Of a stretch of DNA of 64,000 bases, positions 35,905 through 45,476 are shown piece by piece. Each line of letters opens with the position of its first letter. Within the stretch, counting starts at the first letter, position 1. Made by a program: the position numbers and the translations under genes. Origin of the DNA: JADKIH01 sp031385005 (GTDB lineage Bacteria > Bacteroidota > Bacteroidia > AKYH767-A > 2013-40CM-41-45); the NCBI GenBank assembly GCA_031385005.1, contig JANNBB010000045.1:1-64000 (forward strand), written 5' to 3'. The notes beneath the pieces were generated by a model. That model made no database searches and was not told where the DNA came from. It saw nothing but the letters and a program-made list of their open reading frames with translations.

Positions 35905-38076
35905 ATGTCGAAAATAGGAATTGTAAAAGAATTTGACCTGGGCGATGGCAGAAAAATCACCATCGAAACCGGAAGACTTGCCAAGCAAGCTGACGGATCA
36001 GTTGTAGTTAGAATGGGCGATACAATGCTCCTCGCTACTGTTGTTTCATCCAAGCAAGCAAAAGAAGGAGCAGATTTCCTTCCATTGTCTGTTGATTATC
36101 AGGAAAAATTTTCTGCTGTAGGACGCTTTCCCGGTGGTTTTTTAAAGCGTGAAAGCCGCATGTCAGAATATGAAATATTAACAAGCCGTCTTGTCGATCG
36201 TGCATTGAGACCGATGTTTCCGGAAGATTATCATGCCGATACACAAGTAATCATTACACTTTTATCCGGTGATCCAACTGTTCAGCCCGATGCAATGGCA
36301 GGACTTGCCGCATCAGCAGCAATTACGATTTCAGATATTCCTTTCAACGGGCCAATCTCCGAAGTTCGTGTTGCGCGAATCGATGGTAAATTTATTATCA
36401 ACCCTTACACCGCAGACATTGAACGTGCCGATATGGAATTGATCGTTGCCGGAAATGCTGACAGTATTTTGATGGTAGAAGGTGAAATGAAAGAAGTCAG
36501 CGAAAAAGAAATGCTCGACGCCATTCGTTTTGCTCATGAAGGAATAAAATTACAATGTAAAGCACAGTTGGAACTTCGTGAAATGTGTGGCAACAAAGCC
36601 AAGCGTGAATATTCACACGAAACCAATGACGAAGATCTGAAAGCGAAAATTCGTGCCTTCTGCTACGACAGAGCTTATGCACTTGCGCGCTCAGGAAATA
36701 CCAGCAAGCAGGAAAGAAGCGAAGGTTTCGAAAAAATGCAGGATGAATTTATTGCTACACTTACTCCTGAAGAAGTTGCGGAAAAATCAGCTATGCTGGG
36801 ACGTTATTTCTTCGAAGTGGAAAGTGATGCCATGCGTAATTGCATTCTTACAGAAGGAGTTCGTTTGGATGGTAGAAATACGACAACGATTCGTCCGATC
36901 TGGAGTGAAGTGAATTACCTGCCTGCTCCACATGGTTCAGCTATCTTTACACGTGGCGAAACTCAATCCTTAACATCTGTAACGCTTGGTAACAAACTCG
37001 ATGAGCAGATGATTGATGTTCCGATGCGTGAAGGTTCTACGAAATTTTTACTACACTATAACTTCCCCGGATTTTCAACAGGTGAAGTAAAACCTAACCG
37101 TGCTCCTGCCCGTCGTGAAATCGGACATGGAAACCTGGCTATGCGTTCACTGAAGATGGTACTTCCTTCTGAGACCGATTGCCCATATACAATCCGTGTT
37201 GTTTCTGATATCCTCGAATCAAACGGTTCTTCTTCGATGGCTACTGTCTGCGCGGGAACACTTGCTCTGATGGATGCAGGCGTGCAGATCCGCAAACCGG
37301 TTTCCGGAATTGCTATGGGACTGATCACTGACGGAAAAGGACGCTTTGCAGTATTGAGCGACATCTTAGGCGATGAAGATCATTTAGGTGATATGGATTT
37401 CAAGATTACAGGTACCGAAAACGGTATCTGTGCTTGTCAGATGGATCTTAAGATACAAGGACTTCCGGAAGAGATCATGATAAAAGCCCTTGAACAGGCG
37501 AAAGCAGGACGTCTTCACATATTGGGAGAGATGCTGAAAACCATTGCTGCACCTCGTGAAGACTATAAGCCGCATGCTCCACGTATTGAGAAGATGATTA
37601 TTCCGAAAGAATATATCGGAGCTGTAATCGGACCCGGTGGTAAAATCATTCAGGAAATGCAACGCGAAACCAATACGACTATTTCTATTGATGAAGTTAA
37701 CAATGAAGGTATCATTGAAATCTCATCGAGCGATAAAAGTGGTATTGAGGCGGCAAAAGCAAGAATCCGCTCGATCACTGCTGTTCCTGAGATTGGAAGT
37801 ATCTATGAAGGAAAAGTAAAAAACATCATGGACTTCGGTGCATTCGTTGAATTTATGCCCGGAAAAGATGGATTGCTTCATATCTCTGAAATCAGCTGGA
37901 ATCGCGTAGATACGATGAAAGGTGTATTCAATGAAGGAGATAAAATAAAGGTTAAATTGATTGATGTTGATAAAAAGACAGGGAAATACAGGTTATCTAA
38001 AAAGGTGCTTGATCCTAAGCCGGAAGGTGCTGAAGAGACAGATAGTCGTCCTCCGCGTCGTCAACCGCAATCCTAA
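35905..38076 (+). CDS. pnp: Polyribonucleotide nucleotidyltransferase (PNPase)
   Basis: A 3'-5' phosphorolytic exoribonuclease of the RNA degradation machinery. The 723-residue protein (ATG at 35905, MSKIGIVKEFDLGDGRKITIETG) has two RNase PH-like cores with a helical domain between (about 1-230 and 315-545), a KH domain at about 560-620 (IPKEYIGAVIGPGGKIIQEMQ) and an S1 domain at about 625-695 (GSIYEGKVKNIMDFGAFVEF). The phosphate-binding region GNGSSSMATVCAGTLALMDAGV type motif is seen as ESNGSSSMATVCAG. The tail is short and acidic-to-basic (EETDSRPPRRQPQS). The 13 codons upstream of the ATG lie in the rpsO terminator. Confidence 0.97.
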   Translation: MSKIGIVKEFDLGDGRKITIETGRLAKQADGSVVVRMGDTMLLATVVSSKQAKEGADFLPLSVDYQEKFSAVGRFPGGFLKRESRMSEYEILTSRLVDRALRPMFPEDYHADTQVIITLLSGDPTVQPDAMAGLAASAAITISDIPFNGPISEVRVARIDGKFIINPYTADIERADMELIVAGNADSILMVEGEMKEVSEKEMLDAIRFAHEGIKLQCKAQLELREMCGNKAKREYSHETNDEDLKAKIRAFCYDRAYALARSGNTSKQERSEGFEKMQDEFIATLTPEEVAEKSAMLGRYFFEVESDAMRNCILTEGVRLDGRNTTTIRPIWSEVNYLPAPHGSAIFTRGETQSLTSVTLGNKLDEQMIDVPMREGSTKFLLHYNFPGFSTGEVKPNRAPARREIGHGNLAMRSLKMVLPSETDCPYTIRVVSDILESNGSSSMATVCAGTLALMDAGVQIRKPVSGIAMGLITDGKGRFAVLSDILGDEDHLGDMDFKITGTENGICACQMDLKIQGLPEEIMIKALEQAKAGRLHILGEMLKTIAAPREDYKPHAPRIEKMIIPKEYIGAVIGPGGKIIQEMQRETNTTISIDEVNNEGIIEISSSDKSGIEAAKARIRSITAVPEIGSIYEGKVKNIMDFGAFVEFMPGKDGLLHISEISWNRVDTMKGVFNEGDKIKVKLIDVDKKTGKYRLSKKVLDPKPEGAEETDSRPPRRQPQS

Positions 38077-38120
38077 TTGATTTTTTTCTTATCTTTTTTA
38101 GAAAAAAAAATTGCTTAAAA

Positions 38121-38158
38121 AAAGACAAGCTGCCATAGGGTAGCTTGTCTTTTTTTTT
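38121..38158 (+). terminator. Terminator after pnp
   Basis: An 11-bp perfect stem AAAGACAAGCT (38121-38131) / AGCTTGTCTTT (38142-38152), 10-nt loop, then a T-run. It separates pnp from rpoD. Confidence 0.9.
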
Positions 38159-38343
38159 CACTTTTTTGTAAGATTTGCCATCAAATTGTTCATTTTCCGG
38201 ATGGACTTGACCAGTATTCAAAACATAAAAACTTCACCAATTTTGTAAGAAGAAACTTGAATTCCCGCCAAATTTTGAAACTTATATGAGATGCAAGCGT
38301 TTCACCCGTGTATTACTTTAATAAAAACACGACACAAAAAAAC

Positions 38344-39210
38344 ATGAGACAACTAAAAATTACGAAACAGGTAACTAATCGTGAAACAGCATCGCTTGAC
38401 AAATATCTCCAGGAAATTGGAAGGGTTGAGTTGATCACTGCGGAAGAAGAAGTACGGTTAGCGCAAAAGATTAAGAAAGGCGACAGTCTTGCTCTCGAAA
38501 GACTAACAAAAGCAAATTTGAGATTTGTTGTTTCCGTAGCCAAACAATACCAAAACCAAGGATTAACATTAGGTGATTTGATCAACGAAGGAAACCTCGG
38601 ATTGATTAAAGCAGCACAACGTTTCGATGAAACCAGAGGATTCAAGTTTATCTCTTATGCCGTATGGTGGATTCGTCAATCGATTTTACAGGCATTGGCT
38701 GAACAATCACGAATTGTTCGTCTTCCACTGAATAAAATCGGATCGATTAATAAGATCAACAAAACCTTCTCCAAACTCGAACAGGAATATGAGCGCGAAC
38801 CTTCTACGGAAGAGATTGCTACTTCGATGGAAGTTTCTGTTGATGACGTAAAAGAGGCCATGCGCACGTCAGGACGCCATGTATCTATGGATGCTCCGCT
38901 TCAACAAGGTGAAGACAGTACGTTGATTGATGTTTTAGGTGATGACGACCAGCCACATCCGGATTCAAGTTTAATTACCGAATCATTGCGACGTGAAGTT
39001 GAACGCGCATTATCTACGCTGACGACCAGAGAAGCAGACGTGGTGCGCCTTTATTTCGGACTGGCACAAGGCGAACAAGCGATGACATTGGAAGAAATCG
39101 GTGATCGTTTTGATCTAACCCGCGAACGCGTGAGACAAATCAAAGAAAAAGCTATTCGTCGTCTTAAGCACACTTCGAGAAGTAAAATATTGAAGACTTA
39201 TTTAGGATAA
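38344..39210 (+). CDS. rpoD: Primary RNA polymerase sigma factor (sigma-70 family, group 1)
   Basis: Housekeeping sigma factor, 288 residues from the ATG at 38344 (MRQLKITKQVTNRETASLDKYLQEIG). It lacks region 1.1 and the large non-conserved region, as is usual in Bacteroidota. Region 1.2 is DKYLQEIGRVELIT; region 2 has NEGNLGLIKAAQRFDETRGF followed by YAVWWIRQSILQALAEQSRI; region 3 covers about 125-200; region 4.2 is LEEIGDRFDLTRERVRQIKEKAI. Sigma factors of this type recognise the TTG-N19-TAnnTTTG promoters seen in this window. It lies between pnp and rpe, each isolated by terminators. Confidence 0.96.
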   Translation: MRQLKITKQVTNRETASLDKYLQEIGRVELITAEEEVRLAQKIKKGDSLALERLTKANLRFVVSVAKQYQNQGLTLGDLINEGNLGLIKAAQRFDETRGFKFISYAVWWIRQSILQALAEQSRIVRLPLNKIGSINKINKTFSKLEQEYEREPSTEEIATSMEVSVDDVKEAMRTSGRHVSMDAPLQQGEDSTLIDVLGDDDQPHPDSSLITESLRREVERALSTLTTREADVVRLYFGLAQGEQAMTLEEIGDRFDLTRERVRQIKEKAIRRLKHTSRSKILKTYLG

Positions 39211-39226
39211 CAGTCCTTTTTAAACA

Positions 39227-39283
39227 AATCAGGTATTGAATATTGAGTATAATTTACTTGATAATCAATACCTGATTTTTTTT
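39227..39283 (+). terminator. Terminator after rpoD
   Basis: A long hairpin with a 13-bp perfect stem, AATCAGGTATTGA (39227-39239) and TCAATACCTGATT (39265-39277), a loop of 25 nt and a T-run. Confidence 0.85.
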
Positions 39284-39325
39284 GCATTTTTTTGTACTTT
39301 GCAGCAATAATAAAATACTTTTTTG

Positions 39326-39976
39326 ATGTCTTCCATTCTTGCTCCCTCCATCCTATCTGCAGATTTCGCCAACATTCAACGGGATGTCGAAATGATTAAT
39401 CATAGTTTGGCCGATTGGATTCATGTGGACGTGATGGATGGTGTTTTTGTTCCCAATATTTCATTCGGATTTCCGGTTATAAAAGCAATCAAAAAACATT
39501 CACAGAAACCCCTGGACGTTCATTTGATGATTGTAAAGCCGGAGAATTACATCAGTCAGTTCAGAGATGTGGGTGCAGATACACTCAGTATTCACTTTGA
39601 AGCAAGTGTACATTTGCACAGGAGCATACAACAAATCAGACTGGCAGGCATGAAAGTTGGCGTTGCCATTAACCCGCACACACCCGTTAGCATGCTTGAG
39701 CCCGTTATCACAGAAATCGATTTAATTTGTCTGATGAGTGTGAATCCCGGTTTCGGAGGACAAAAATTTATTGAAAGCACTTATTCACGGGTTACCGAAT
39801 TAAAGGAAATCATCAAGCGAAATAAGTCAGATGCTAAAATTGAAATTGATGGTGGAGTGGATTTGAACAATGCGGCAAAGCTTATTCAAACCGGAGCAGA
39901 CGTACTTGTTGCCGGCAATACTGTTTTTTCCTCTTCAGATCCTTCGAAAACAATTGCTCAATTAAAATCGTTTTAA
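39326..39976 (+). CDS. rpe: Ribulose-phosphate 3-epimerase
   Basis: Interconverts D-ribulose 5-phosphate and D-xylulose 5-phosphate in the pentose phosphate pathway. The 216-residue TIM-barrel protein begins MSSILAPSILSADFANI (ATG at 39326; the TTG one codon earlier is not needed). Catalytic and metal residues lie in HVDVMDGVFVPNISFG, LDVHLMI, LMSVNPGFGGQKFI and EIDGGVDLNN. It ends 3 bp before the stop of the convergent oxidoreductase gene, so the two transcripts probably overlap. Confidence 0.97.
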   Translation: MSSILAPSILSADFANIQRDVEMINHSLADWIHVDVMDGVFVPNISFGFPVIKAIKKHSQKPLDVHLMIVKPENYISQFRDVGADTLSIHFEASVHLHRSIQQIRLAGMKVGVAINPHTPVSMLEPVITEIDLICLMSVNPGFGGQKFIESTYSRVTELKEIIKRNKSDAKIEIDGGVDLNNAAKLIQTGADVLVAGNTVFSSSDPSKTIAQLKSF

Positions 39977-39979
39977 TTT

Positions 39980-41194
39980 TCAATTTGCATAATCACGGAG
40001 ATATTCGAAGCGTTTAGTCAGCCTTCCTTTTTCCAGTATGGAAGCACGCTCAATTAATCCATTCGTATCATTTCCAAAAAGCGCCGGAAAAACTCTTTCT
40101 ATGAGGTGTTTTCCAAATCCGTCGGATGCATCCCGCGGCAACTCGCAAGGCAAATTATCTACAGCCATAATCGTAATTGCAGCTTTATCGAAAACCCCGG
40201 TCTCTTTTCCGGATACAGGGTCATATCCATAGAATTTATCTTCAATGGTACTGGCACGTTCTGTAGAAGGAATACTTCCATTGATATCACAGGTAACATC
40301 GGCAATTACACTGATTCGAAAATCCGGATCGCGCATACGTTCTTTGGTAAACATGATGTCGGAACGCGGATCCCAATAGGTGCAATGAATCAACACATCC
40401 GTCATGGAAGCAAACGATTCTTTGTCGCTGAAAATACAACGGTAGGAAGCAGGATCGTTGTGAAAATCAAAGCTGCTGAAAGGTGAATTGTCTCGCGCAC
40501 GGAAATAATCTTCTGAATGCAACTGCACATAAACCGGTTCACGGAAAGTATAATTGAGAAATTCATAAGGAGTAACTTTTCGCAGATCCATAGCACCCAT
40601 GGTTTCACATGCACCATTGGCAACTCTTCCGCTTCCGGTGACGACCAGTTTTACATTCGGCAGATTGGCTTTGGAAAGTTCGGCGAAGAGTTCTTTCTTA
40701 TCGTGACAAAGATGAGCGGGTTTTAAATCGAACATCTTATACTTGAGTCCATAGGCCATGACTCCATTGTAGGCACCTACAATTCCCGCAAATCGCCCAA
40801 AGCCGATAACTCTGTTTCCATCTTTATCGACGAGGCATTCGTAATCGACCATCGTAATCTCCTTCCGGATCAATTCCTGCAAAAGTTTTTTGTTATGCGG
40901 TTGCTTTTTGATGGTATGAGAAAAAAACATGTATTTTTTTCCGGGAAATAAATCGGCATAAGGAACTTCTTTAATGCCGATAAAAATATCGCAATCGCTT
41001 AAATCTTCCTGCAAGATCAATCCTTCTTTCACATATTCTTCGTCCTTAAAAGCCCTCCATGGACTCGGTTGTACTACCAATTCAATATTGGGGAAGTCAT
41101 GTAAAATCTGGGTACATTGAGAAGGAATTAAGGGTGTCCTTTTATCATGAGGCACCTTGCCTTCGCGAATTATAGCTACTTTTAATTTATTCAT
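39980..41194 (-). CDS. NAD(P)-dependent oxidoreductase, saccharopine/alanine dehydrogenase-like
   Basis: A 404-residue protein. The N-terminus KVAIIREGKVPHDKRTPLIPSQCTQIL fits the alanine dehydrogenase/PNT N-terminal and LYS1-type saccharopine dehydrogenase fold. The nucleotide-binding loop VKLVVTGSGRVANGACETM is at about 180-198. Later segments VLIHCTYWDPRSDIMFT and VIADVTCDINGSIPST are family-like. Homologues are widespread in Bacteroidota and usually annotated only as NAD(P)-dependent oxidoreductases; they lack proven activity, so I give no gene symbol. Stand-alone, convergent with rpe. Confidence 0.8.
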   Translation of the reverse strand: MNKLKVAIIREGKVPHDKRTPLIPSQCTQILHDFPNIELVVQPSPWRAFKDEEYVKEGLILQEDLSDCDIFIGIKEVPYADLFPGKKYMFFSHTIKKQPHNKKLLQELIRKEITMVDYECLVDKDGNRVIGFGRFAGIVGAYNGVMAYGLKYKMFDLKPAHLCHDKKELFAELSKANLPNVKLVVTGSGRVANGACETMGAMDLRKVTPYEFLNYTFREPVYVQLHSEDYFRARDNSPFSSFDFHNDPASYRCIFSDKESFASMTDVLIHCTYWDPRSDIMFTKERMRDPDFRISVIADVTCDINGSIPSTERASTIEDKFYGYDPVSGKETGVFDKAAITIMAVDNLPCELPRDASDGFGKHLIERVFPALFGNDTNGLIERASILEKGRLTKRFEYLRDYAN

Positions 41195-41284
41195 TGATGC
41201 GAAGGTATTATTTAGATTTCTTTTCGGTATTCATTTCTAATAAAGTAATGAAGATTAACGATGATTTCATGAATATTCGGTTTA

Positions 41285-41313
41285 TTGAAATTCGACTCGA
41301 ATATTGTATTTTG
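41285..41313 (+). promoter_or_regulatory. Promoter upstream of the coiled-coil protein gene
   Basis: TTG (41285-41287), 19 bp, then TATTTTG (41307-41313), one T short of the TAnnTTTG consensus. It ends 18 bp before the ATG. Confidence 0.45.
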
Positions 41314-41331
41314 CGTCAAAATTGAAAAAAC

Positions 41332-42225
41332 ATGAAAACTACGTATTGGATATTTGTACTCTGCTTAATTTATAGTGTTTCATCCGCACAGGAGAATTTA
41401 CAGGTAACTGAAAAAGAAAAAATATTCAGCAAAGGGACAAAAAATTGTTTTTCCATTGACATTCCACAAGCCAAAATTAAAAATGTTGCATCAGCATGGA
41501 AAAAATATCAGCGTGAAAAAAACAAAGGAAATTATGATGAAGTAAAAGGCGAATACATTCTTTCTAAAACCATTGTTCCTGAAATTTCTGCCGACTCTAT
41601 TATTATTTATTCGATTTTAACTGCTTATCCGACAGAAATTAATCTATCCGCTTTTGTGACTGCTGATGATGAAGTTTTCTTTAGCACTTCAGTTAATTCT
41701 TCCATTTCAACTCGTATCAATACCTTTATCAGAAATTTCGCCGTGAATGAATACAGAAACGCAGTCAACGATGAACTTTTAGCTGAACAAAAAAAACTTG
41801 CGAAGATTGATGAGGAGATTTCCGATTTAGAGAAAGAAAACGAAAAAATGGAAAAGAAAATAAAATCCAATGAACGTGAAAACGACCGATTGGATGCCGA
41901 TATCAAAGCCAGTTTAAAAGAACAAGAAGTGAATGCCGATGCTATTTTTCATCAGCAGAAAATTATTGCTACATTTTTAGAAGATTCAGATTTGAAGTCA
42001 GAACAGGAAAAAAAACTGAAGGAAATGGAGAAAACGAAGAAAAAGTTACAGAAGCAAAACGAATCCATACATGAAGATTTCGACGACAATGTTGCCGAGA
42101 ATAAAACGCTGAGAAAAAAAATTGATGAAAATGAAAATGAAATAATTCCTCAGAAGAAAAAAGAAAAAGACACACAACGTTTAGTAGTTGCCAATGTAGA
42201 AGTTAAACTAAAAGGAATTCAATAA
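41332..42225 (+). CDS. Secreted coiled-coil protein of unknown function
   Basis: A 297-residue protein with an N-terminal signal peptide (MKTTYWIFVLCLIYSVSSAQ). Residues about 25-145 form a small globular region (SKGTKNCFSIDIPQAKIKNVASAWKKYQ) that resembles domains in other Bacteroidota hypothetical proteins. Residues about 150-290 are a long, highly charged coiled coil rich in Lys and Glu (ISDLEKENEKMEKKIKSNER). No lipobox or barrel is seen, so it is probably periplasmic. It has its own promoter and lies upstream of trmD. Function unknown. Confidence 0.75.
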   Translation: MKTTYWIFVLCLIYSVSSAQENLQVTEKEKIFSKGTKNCFSIDIPQAKIKNVASAWKKYQREKNKGNYDEVKGEYILSKTIVPEISADSIIIYSILTAYPTEINLSAFVTADDEVFFSTSVNSSISTRINTFIRNFAVNEYRNAVNDELLAEQKKLAKIDEEISDLEKENEKMEKKIKSNERENDRLDADIKASLKEQEVNADAIFHQQKIIATFLEDSDLKSEQEKKLKEMEKTKKKLQKQNESIHEDFDDNVAENKTLRKKIDENENEIIPQKKKEKDTQRLVVANVEVKLKGIQ

Positions 42226-42312
42226 TAAAAAGAATACATCTCAATTTAATAAATTGATTCATCACCTTCTACTGTTCATTCGATAATTCATCGTTCAGCA
42301 AAAAAATTCGCA

Positions 42313-42990
42313 ATGCTTCGCATAGACATACTTTCTGTAGTACCGGCATTGTTGGAGAGTCCGTTCAGTCATTCCATCTTGAAACGCGCAATTGACAAGG
42401 GGCTCGTAGAAGTACACGTGCACAATATCCGCGACTGGGCAACGGGAAAACACAAGAGCGTAGACGATTATGCTTATGGTGGAGGCGCGGGAATGGTAAT
42501 GATGATTGAACCCATCGTTGCCTGTATCGAATCGCTGCTAGCTCAACGAACCTATGATGAAGTCATTTATATGAGTCCGGATGGAGAATTGCTCGGACAA
42601 CCACTAGCCAACCGACTATCGCTTTTTACAAATCTGATTATCCTCTGTGGACACTACAAGGGAATTGATGAAAGAATACGTCAGCATTTTATTACCCGTG
42701 AAATTTCTATAGGCAATTATGTACTCTCGGGAGGTGAACTGCCCGCCGCTGTTTTATGTGATGCTGTAATTCGACTGCTTCCGGGGGTTTTAAATGATGA
42801 ATGCTCGGCACTATCAGACTCCTTTCAGGATGGGTTAATTGCTCCACCGGTTTATACCCGTCCTGCCGAGTTCAGGGGTTATACGGTTCCTGACGTACTC
42901 CTTTCCGGTCATGCCGGTGAAATAGAGAAATGGAGACATGAAAAATCGATTGAACTGACTAAATCGAGGCGTCCGGACCTTCTGCAATAA
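42313..42990 (+). CDS. trmD: tRNA (guanine-N1)-methyltransferase (G37)
   Basis: Methylates G37 next to the anticodon, using SAM, to prevent frameshifting. The 225-residue SPOUT protein shows the trefoil-knot SAM site: MSPDGELLGQPLANRLS, LIILCGHYKGIDERIRQH and IGNYVLSGGELPAAVL, plus the flexible DDYAYGGGAGMVMM near residues 52-66. The following gene is rplS, the usual partner of trmD in bacteria, though here it has its own promoter. Confidence 0.97.
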   Translation: MLRIDILSVVPALLESPFSHSILKRAIDKGLVEVHVHNIRDWATGKHKSVDDYAYGGGAGMVMMIEPIVACIESLLAQRTYDEVIYMSPDGELLGQPLANRLSLFTNLIILCGHYKGIDERIRQHFITREISIGNYVLSGGELPAAVLCDAVIRLLPGVLNDECSALSDSFQDGLIAPPVYTRPAEFRGYTVPDVLLSGHAGEIEKWRHEKSIELTKSRRPDLLQ

Positions 42991-43063
42991 AAGGCAGAAA
43001 ACAGAAGTGAAAAGGGTCTCTTTCAATGCTTCCTTTTTGTCAACTAAATCTGAAAATCCATAT

Positions 43064-43092
43064 TTGTTTATTTCTATTTTTTTCTATCTTTG
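43064..43092 (+). promoter_or_regulatory. Promoter of rplS
   Basis: TTG (43064-43066), 18 bp, then TATCTTTG (43085-43092), an exact TAnnTTTG. It leaves a leader of about 70 nt before rplS, unusually long compared with rpsO. Confidence 0.7.
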
Positions 43093-43164
43093 CGCCTCCA
43101 TTTTCGAAATCTCCTCATAAATGAGGGAAATTTGGTGGAAATTAATTATAAAACACTCATTATC

Positions 43165-43512
43165 ATGGACTTAATTAAAGTAGCAGTTGCCGCAATCAAT
43201 GAAAAACGCGAATTACCGGATTTCAAAGCAGGTGATACGATCACTGTATATTATAAAATCATCGAGGGAACGAAAGAGCGTATTCAGCAATATCAGGGAG
43301 TAGTTCTTCAACGTAAAGGAACAGGAGCAGCTCAGACGTTCACTGTTAGAAAAATATCAAATGGAGTTGGCGTTGAGCGTATCTTCCCTATGTTTTCTCC
43401 AAAGATTGATAAGATCGTTGTTGATAAAAGAGGTATTGTACGTCGTGCGAGAATTTTCTATCTGCGTGATATCTCCGGAAAGAAAGCCCGTATCGAAGAA
43501 AGAAAATCATAA
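43165..43512 (+). CDS. rplS: 50S ribosomal protein L19
   Basis: A 115-residue large-subunit protein at the subunit interface. The ATG at 43165 gives MDLIKVAVAAINEKRELPDFKAGDTI; the 25 codons upstream are open but belong to the leader. Signatures: VYYKIIEGTKERIQQYQGVV, FTVRKISNGVGVERIFPMFSP, RRARIFYLRDISGKKARI. Directly followed by a strong terminator. Confidence 0.98.
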   Translation: MDLIKVAVAAINEKRELPDFKAGDTITVYYKIIEGTKERIQQYQGVVLQRKGTGAAQTFTVRKISNGVGVERIFPMFSPKIDKIVVDKRGIVRRARIFYLRDISGKKARIEERKS

Positions 43513-43525
43513 CCAAAAACAAAAT

Positions 43526-43550
43526 AAGCCTCATCAGAGGCTTTTTTTTT
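43526..43550 (+). terminator. Terminator after rplS
   Basis: Stem AAGCCTC (43526-43532) / GAGGCTT (43537-43543), 4-nt loop, then nine or more T. Located 14 bp after the rplS stop. Confidence 0.9.
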
Positions 43551-43649
43551 GCTTTTATTAATTCCAAAAAAAAATTACTAAGACCATCAAAAAAAACGGA
43601 CACCAATAAAATCAATAATCCTATCTCTGCTGACGTTTTACTGCTGACG

Positions 43650-44012
43650 TTAATACTGCATTGTTCTTAACAACACCAACGTACACGCTTCCAAATTTTC
43701 TATTCCGTTTTTCTCTGCAAGCGTTTCAAGTTCCTCGTTTTCGGCACCGGGATTATAGATGATACGATTGGGTTTTAAAGCGAGGATATAATCATAATAC
43801 TGTTTTTGGTTTTTGTAAGATAAATAGAGAGTGACGGTATCAACATTTTCAAAAGCAGGCAGACCGGTTTGAATGATTACATCTTCAATTTTTCCTGCTC
43901 TGAGACCGATAGCATAAACGGAATGTTCATAGGATCGCAGCAAACGAATAGCCATATTGGAATACCTTTCAGGATTTTCTGAAGCGCCTAATACGAGAGT
44001 AATTTTATCCAT
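43650..44012 (-). CDS. CoA-binding domain protein
   Basis: A single-domain, 120-residue Rossmann-fold protein of the CoA_binding_2 type: TLVLGASENPERYSNMAIRLL at the N-terminus, VYAIGLRAGKIED, and the C-terminal NPGAENEELETLAEKNGIENLEACTLVLLRT. The family binds CoA or a related nucleotide; physiological role unknown. It starts 5 bp after the stop of the MFS transporter gene on the same strand, so they are probably one transcript. Confidence 0.88.
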   Translation of the reverse strand: MDKITLVLGASENPERYSNMAIRLLRSYEHSVYAIGLRAGKIEDVIIQTGLPAFENVDTVTLYLSYKNQKQYYDYILALKPNRIIYNPGAENEELETLAEKNGIENLEACTLVLLRTMQY

Positions 44013-44017
44013 TTTGT

Positions 44018-45298
44018 TTACATCATTTCAACGTAACCTAAATCCTTGTGATAGGTTTCTTTCAATTTGCTTAAGGCCCAGAATGCAATGACAACAGAAA
44101 TGATTCCAACCAGGAGACAACTGGTGATGAGATCGATTTCTAAATTTTTCCTGAACAAATTTAAGCAAAGCGTTAGCAGAACGAGAGATCCGCGTACGAA
44201 ATTCGGCACTGTAGTGGTAACAGTAGATCGAATATTTGTTCCGAATTGTTCGGAAGCGATGGTAACAAATACTGCCCAATAGCCGGCAGCAATGCCGAGG
44301 AAAGCACAAATCCAATAAAACAAATAAGGATCGTTAATAGGTAAATACAGGTAAAGTGGAACGGCGATGACAGTTAGTATCAGGTAAAATAAAATGATTT
44401 TAATACGGCTTTTAAAAACCTGGCTCATATAACCACTCATAAAATCACCGAAAGAAGTGCCTATATAAAAAAACATGACGGCATTTCCCGTGGCAATAGC
44501 TTCCATTCCCTTCACGGCGCTTATGTCTTTAGCAAGAGCTATTAAAATTCCAATCATATACCAGATTGGAATTCCGATAGCAATACAACATAAGTATCGT
44601 GTAAAAATTTCTTTAGTAGAAAACAACTTTAGGAAATTCCCTCTTGAGACACGCTTGGTATCAATATCCGTGTACATATGACTTTCATAAGCACCTATTC
44701 GCAAAAAGAGAAGTAATATTCCTAATACACCACCGATAATATAAGCGACCTGCCATCCGGCATACTGTAGTCCGGTAAGATTAAATATCAGTTTCGAGAA
44801 AAAATCTTCGTGCAATGCCACCAGATTTGCAGCGACAGCACCCAAAACTCCAAAAGAAACAACGACCATCGTTCCATAACCGCGGTGTTTCTGAGTCATT
44901 GTTTCGCTAACGAGGGTAATTCCTGCCCCGAGTTCACCGGCGAGTCCGATACCTGCTATCAGTCTCATCCAGGCATAGGTTTGAATATCGGTAACATAGG
45001 CATTGGCAATATTGGCAGCAGAATATAAAAGGATGGAACCAAATAAAACCGAAAGACGCCCTTTGCGATCACCTAAAATGCCCCATAAGATACCGCCGAT
45101 AAGCATTCCGATCATTTGCCAGTTCATCAGACTAAGTCCGGCATCGGTAAGTTCCTGCCCTTTAAGGCCTAATGCTTGTAAGCTCGGCACCTTTATCACC
45201 TGGAAGAGAATGAGATCATAGATATCGACAAAATAACCTAATGCAGCTACGATGACGATTATATTTAGTGGTGAAGTATGTTCTTTTTTTGTATGCAT
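44018..45298 (-). CDS. MFS transporter (sugar/metabolite:H+ symporter-like)
   Basis: A 426-residue, 12-helix major facilitator protein. The conserved loop between helices 2 and 3 appears as GILGDRKGRLSVLFGS and the helix 4-5 region as RLIAGIGLAGELGAGITLVSE, typical of the metabolite-proton symporter (MHS/ShiA-like) and sialic-acid/aromatic-acid branches. The first helix, VAALGYFVDIYDLILF, carries acidic residues found in proton-coupled members. The substrate cannot be named. First gene of a likely pair with the CoA-binding protein, divergent from tRNA-Ser. Confidence 0.88.
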   Translation of the reverse strand: MHTKKEHTSPLNIIVIVAALGYFVDIYDLILFQVIKVPSLQALGLKGQELTDAGLSLMNWQMIGMLIGGILWGILGDRKGRLSVLFGSILLYSAANIANAYVTDIQTYAWMRLIAGIGLAGELGAGITLVSETMTQKHRGYGTMVVVSFGVLGAVAANLVALHEDFFSKLIFNLTGLQYAGWQVAYIIGGVLGILLLFLRIGAYESHMYTDIDTKRVSRGNFLKLFSTKEIFTRYLCCIAIGIPIWYMIGILIALAKDISAVKGMEAIATGNAVMFFYIGTSFGDFMSGYMSQVFKSRIKIILFYLILTVIAVPLYLYLPINDPYLFYWICAFLGIAAGYWAVFVTIASEQFGTNIRSTVTTTVPNFVRGSLVLLTLCLNLFRKNLEIDLITSCLLVGIISVVIAFWALSKLKETYHKDLGYVEMM

Positions 45299-45464
45299 TT
45301 GGAAAAGACTGCTTTAAATGAAACTGAATAATACATCCTTATTTAATTCCGTACAATATCAACTAAAAAACTTATAAAAAAAGTATTAAGAATGCTCTAA
45401 TAATTAATCGAAAAATAAGAGTAATAATCTTGAGTGAAGCGATATGATATCATTAAAAAAATTC

Positions 45465-45472
45465 TATTTTTG
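45465..45472 (+). promoter_or_regulatory. -7 element of tRNA-Ser
   Basis: TATTTTTG matches TAnnTTTG and lies just 4 bp before the mature tRNA 5' end. There is no TTG at the right spacing, so support is partial. Confidence 0.4.
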
Positions 45473-45476
45473 CGGC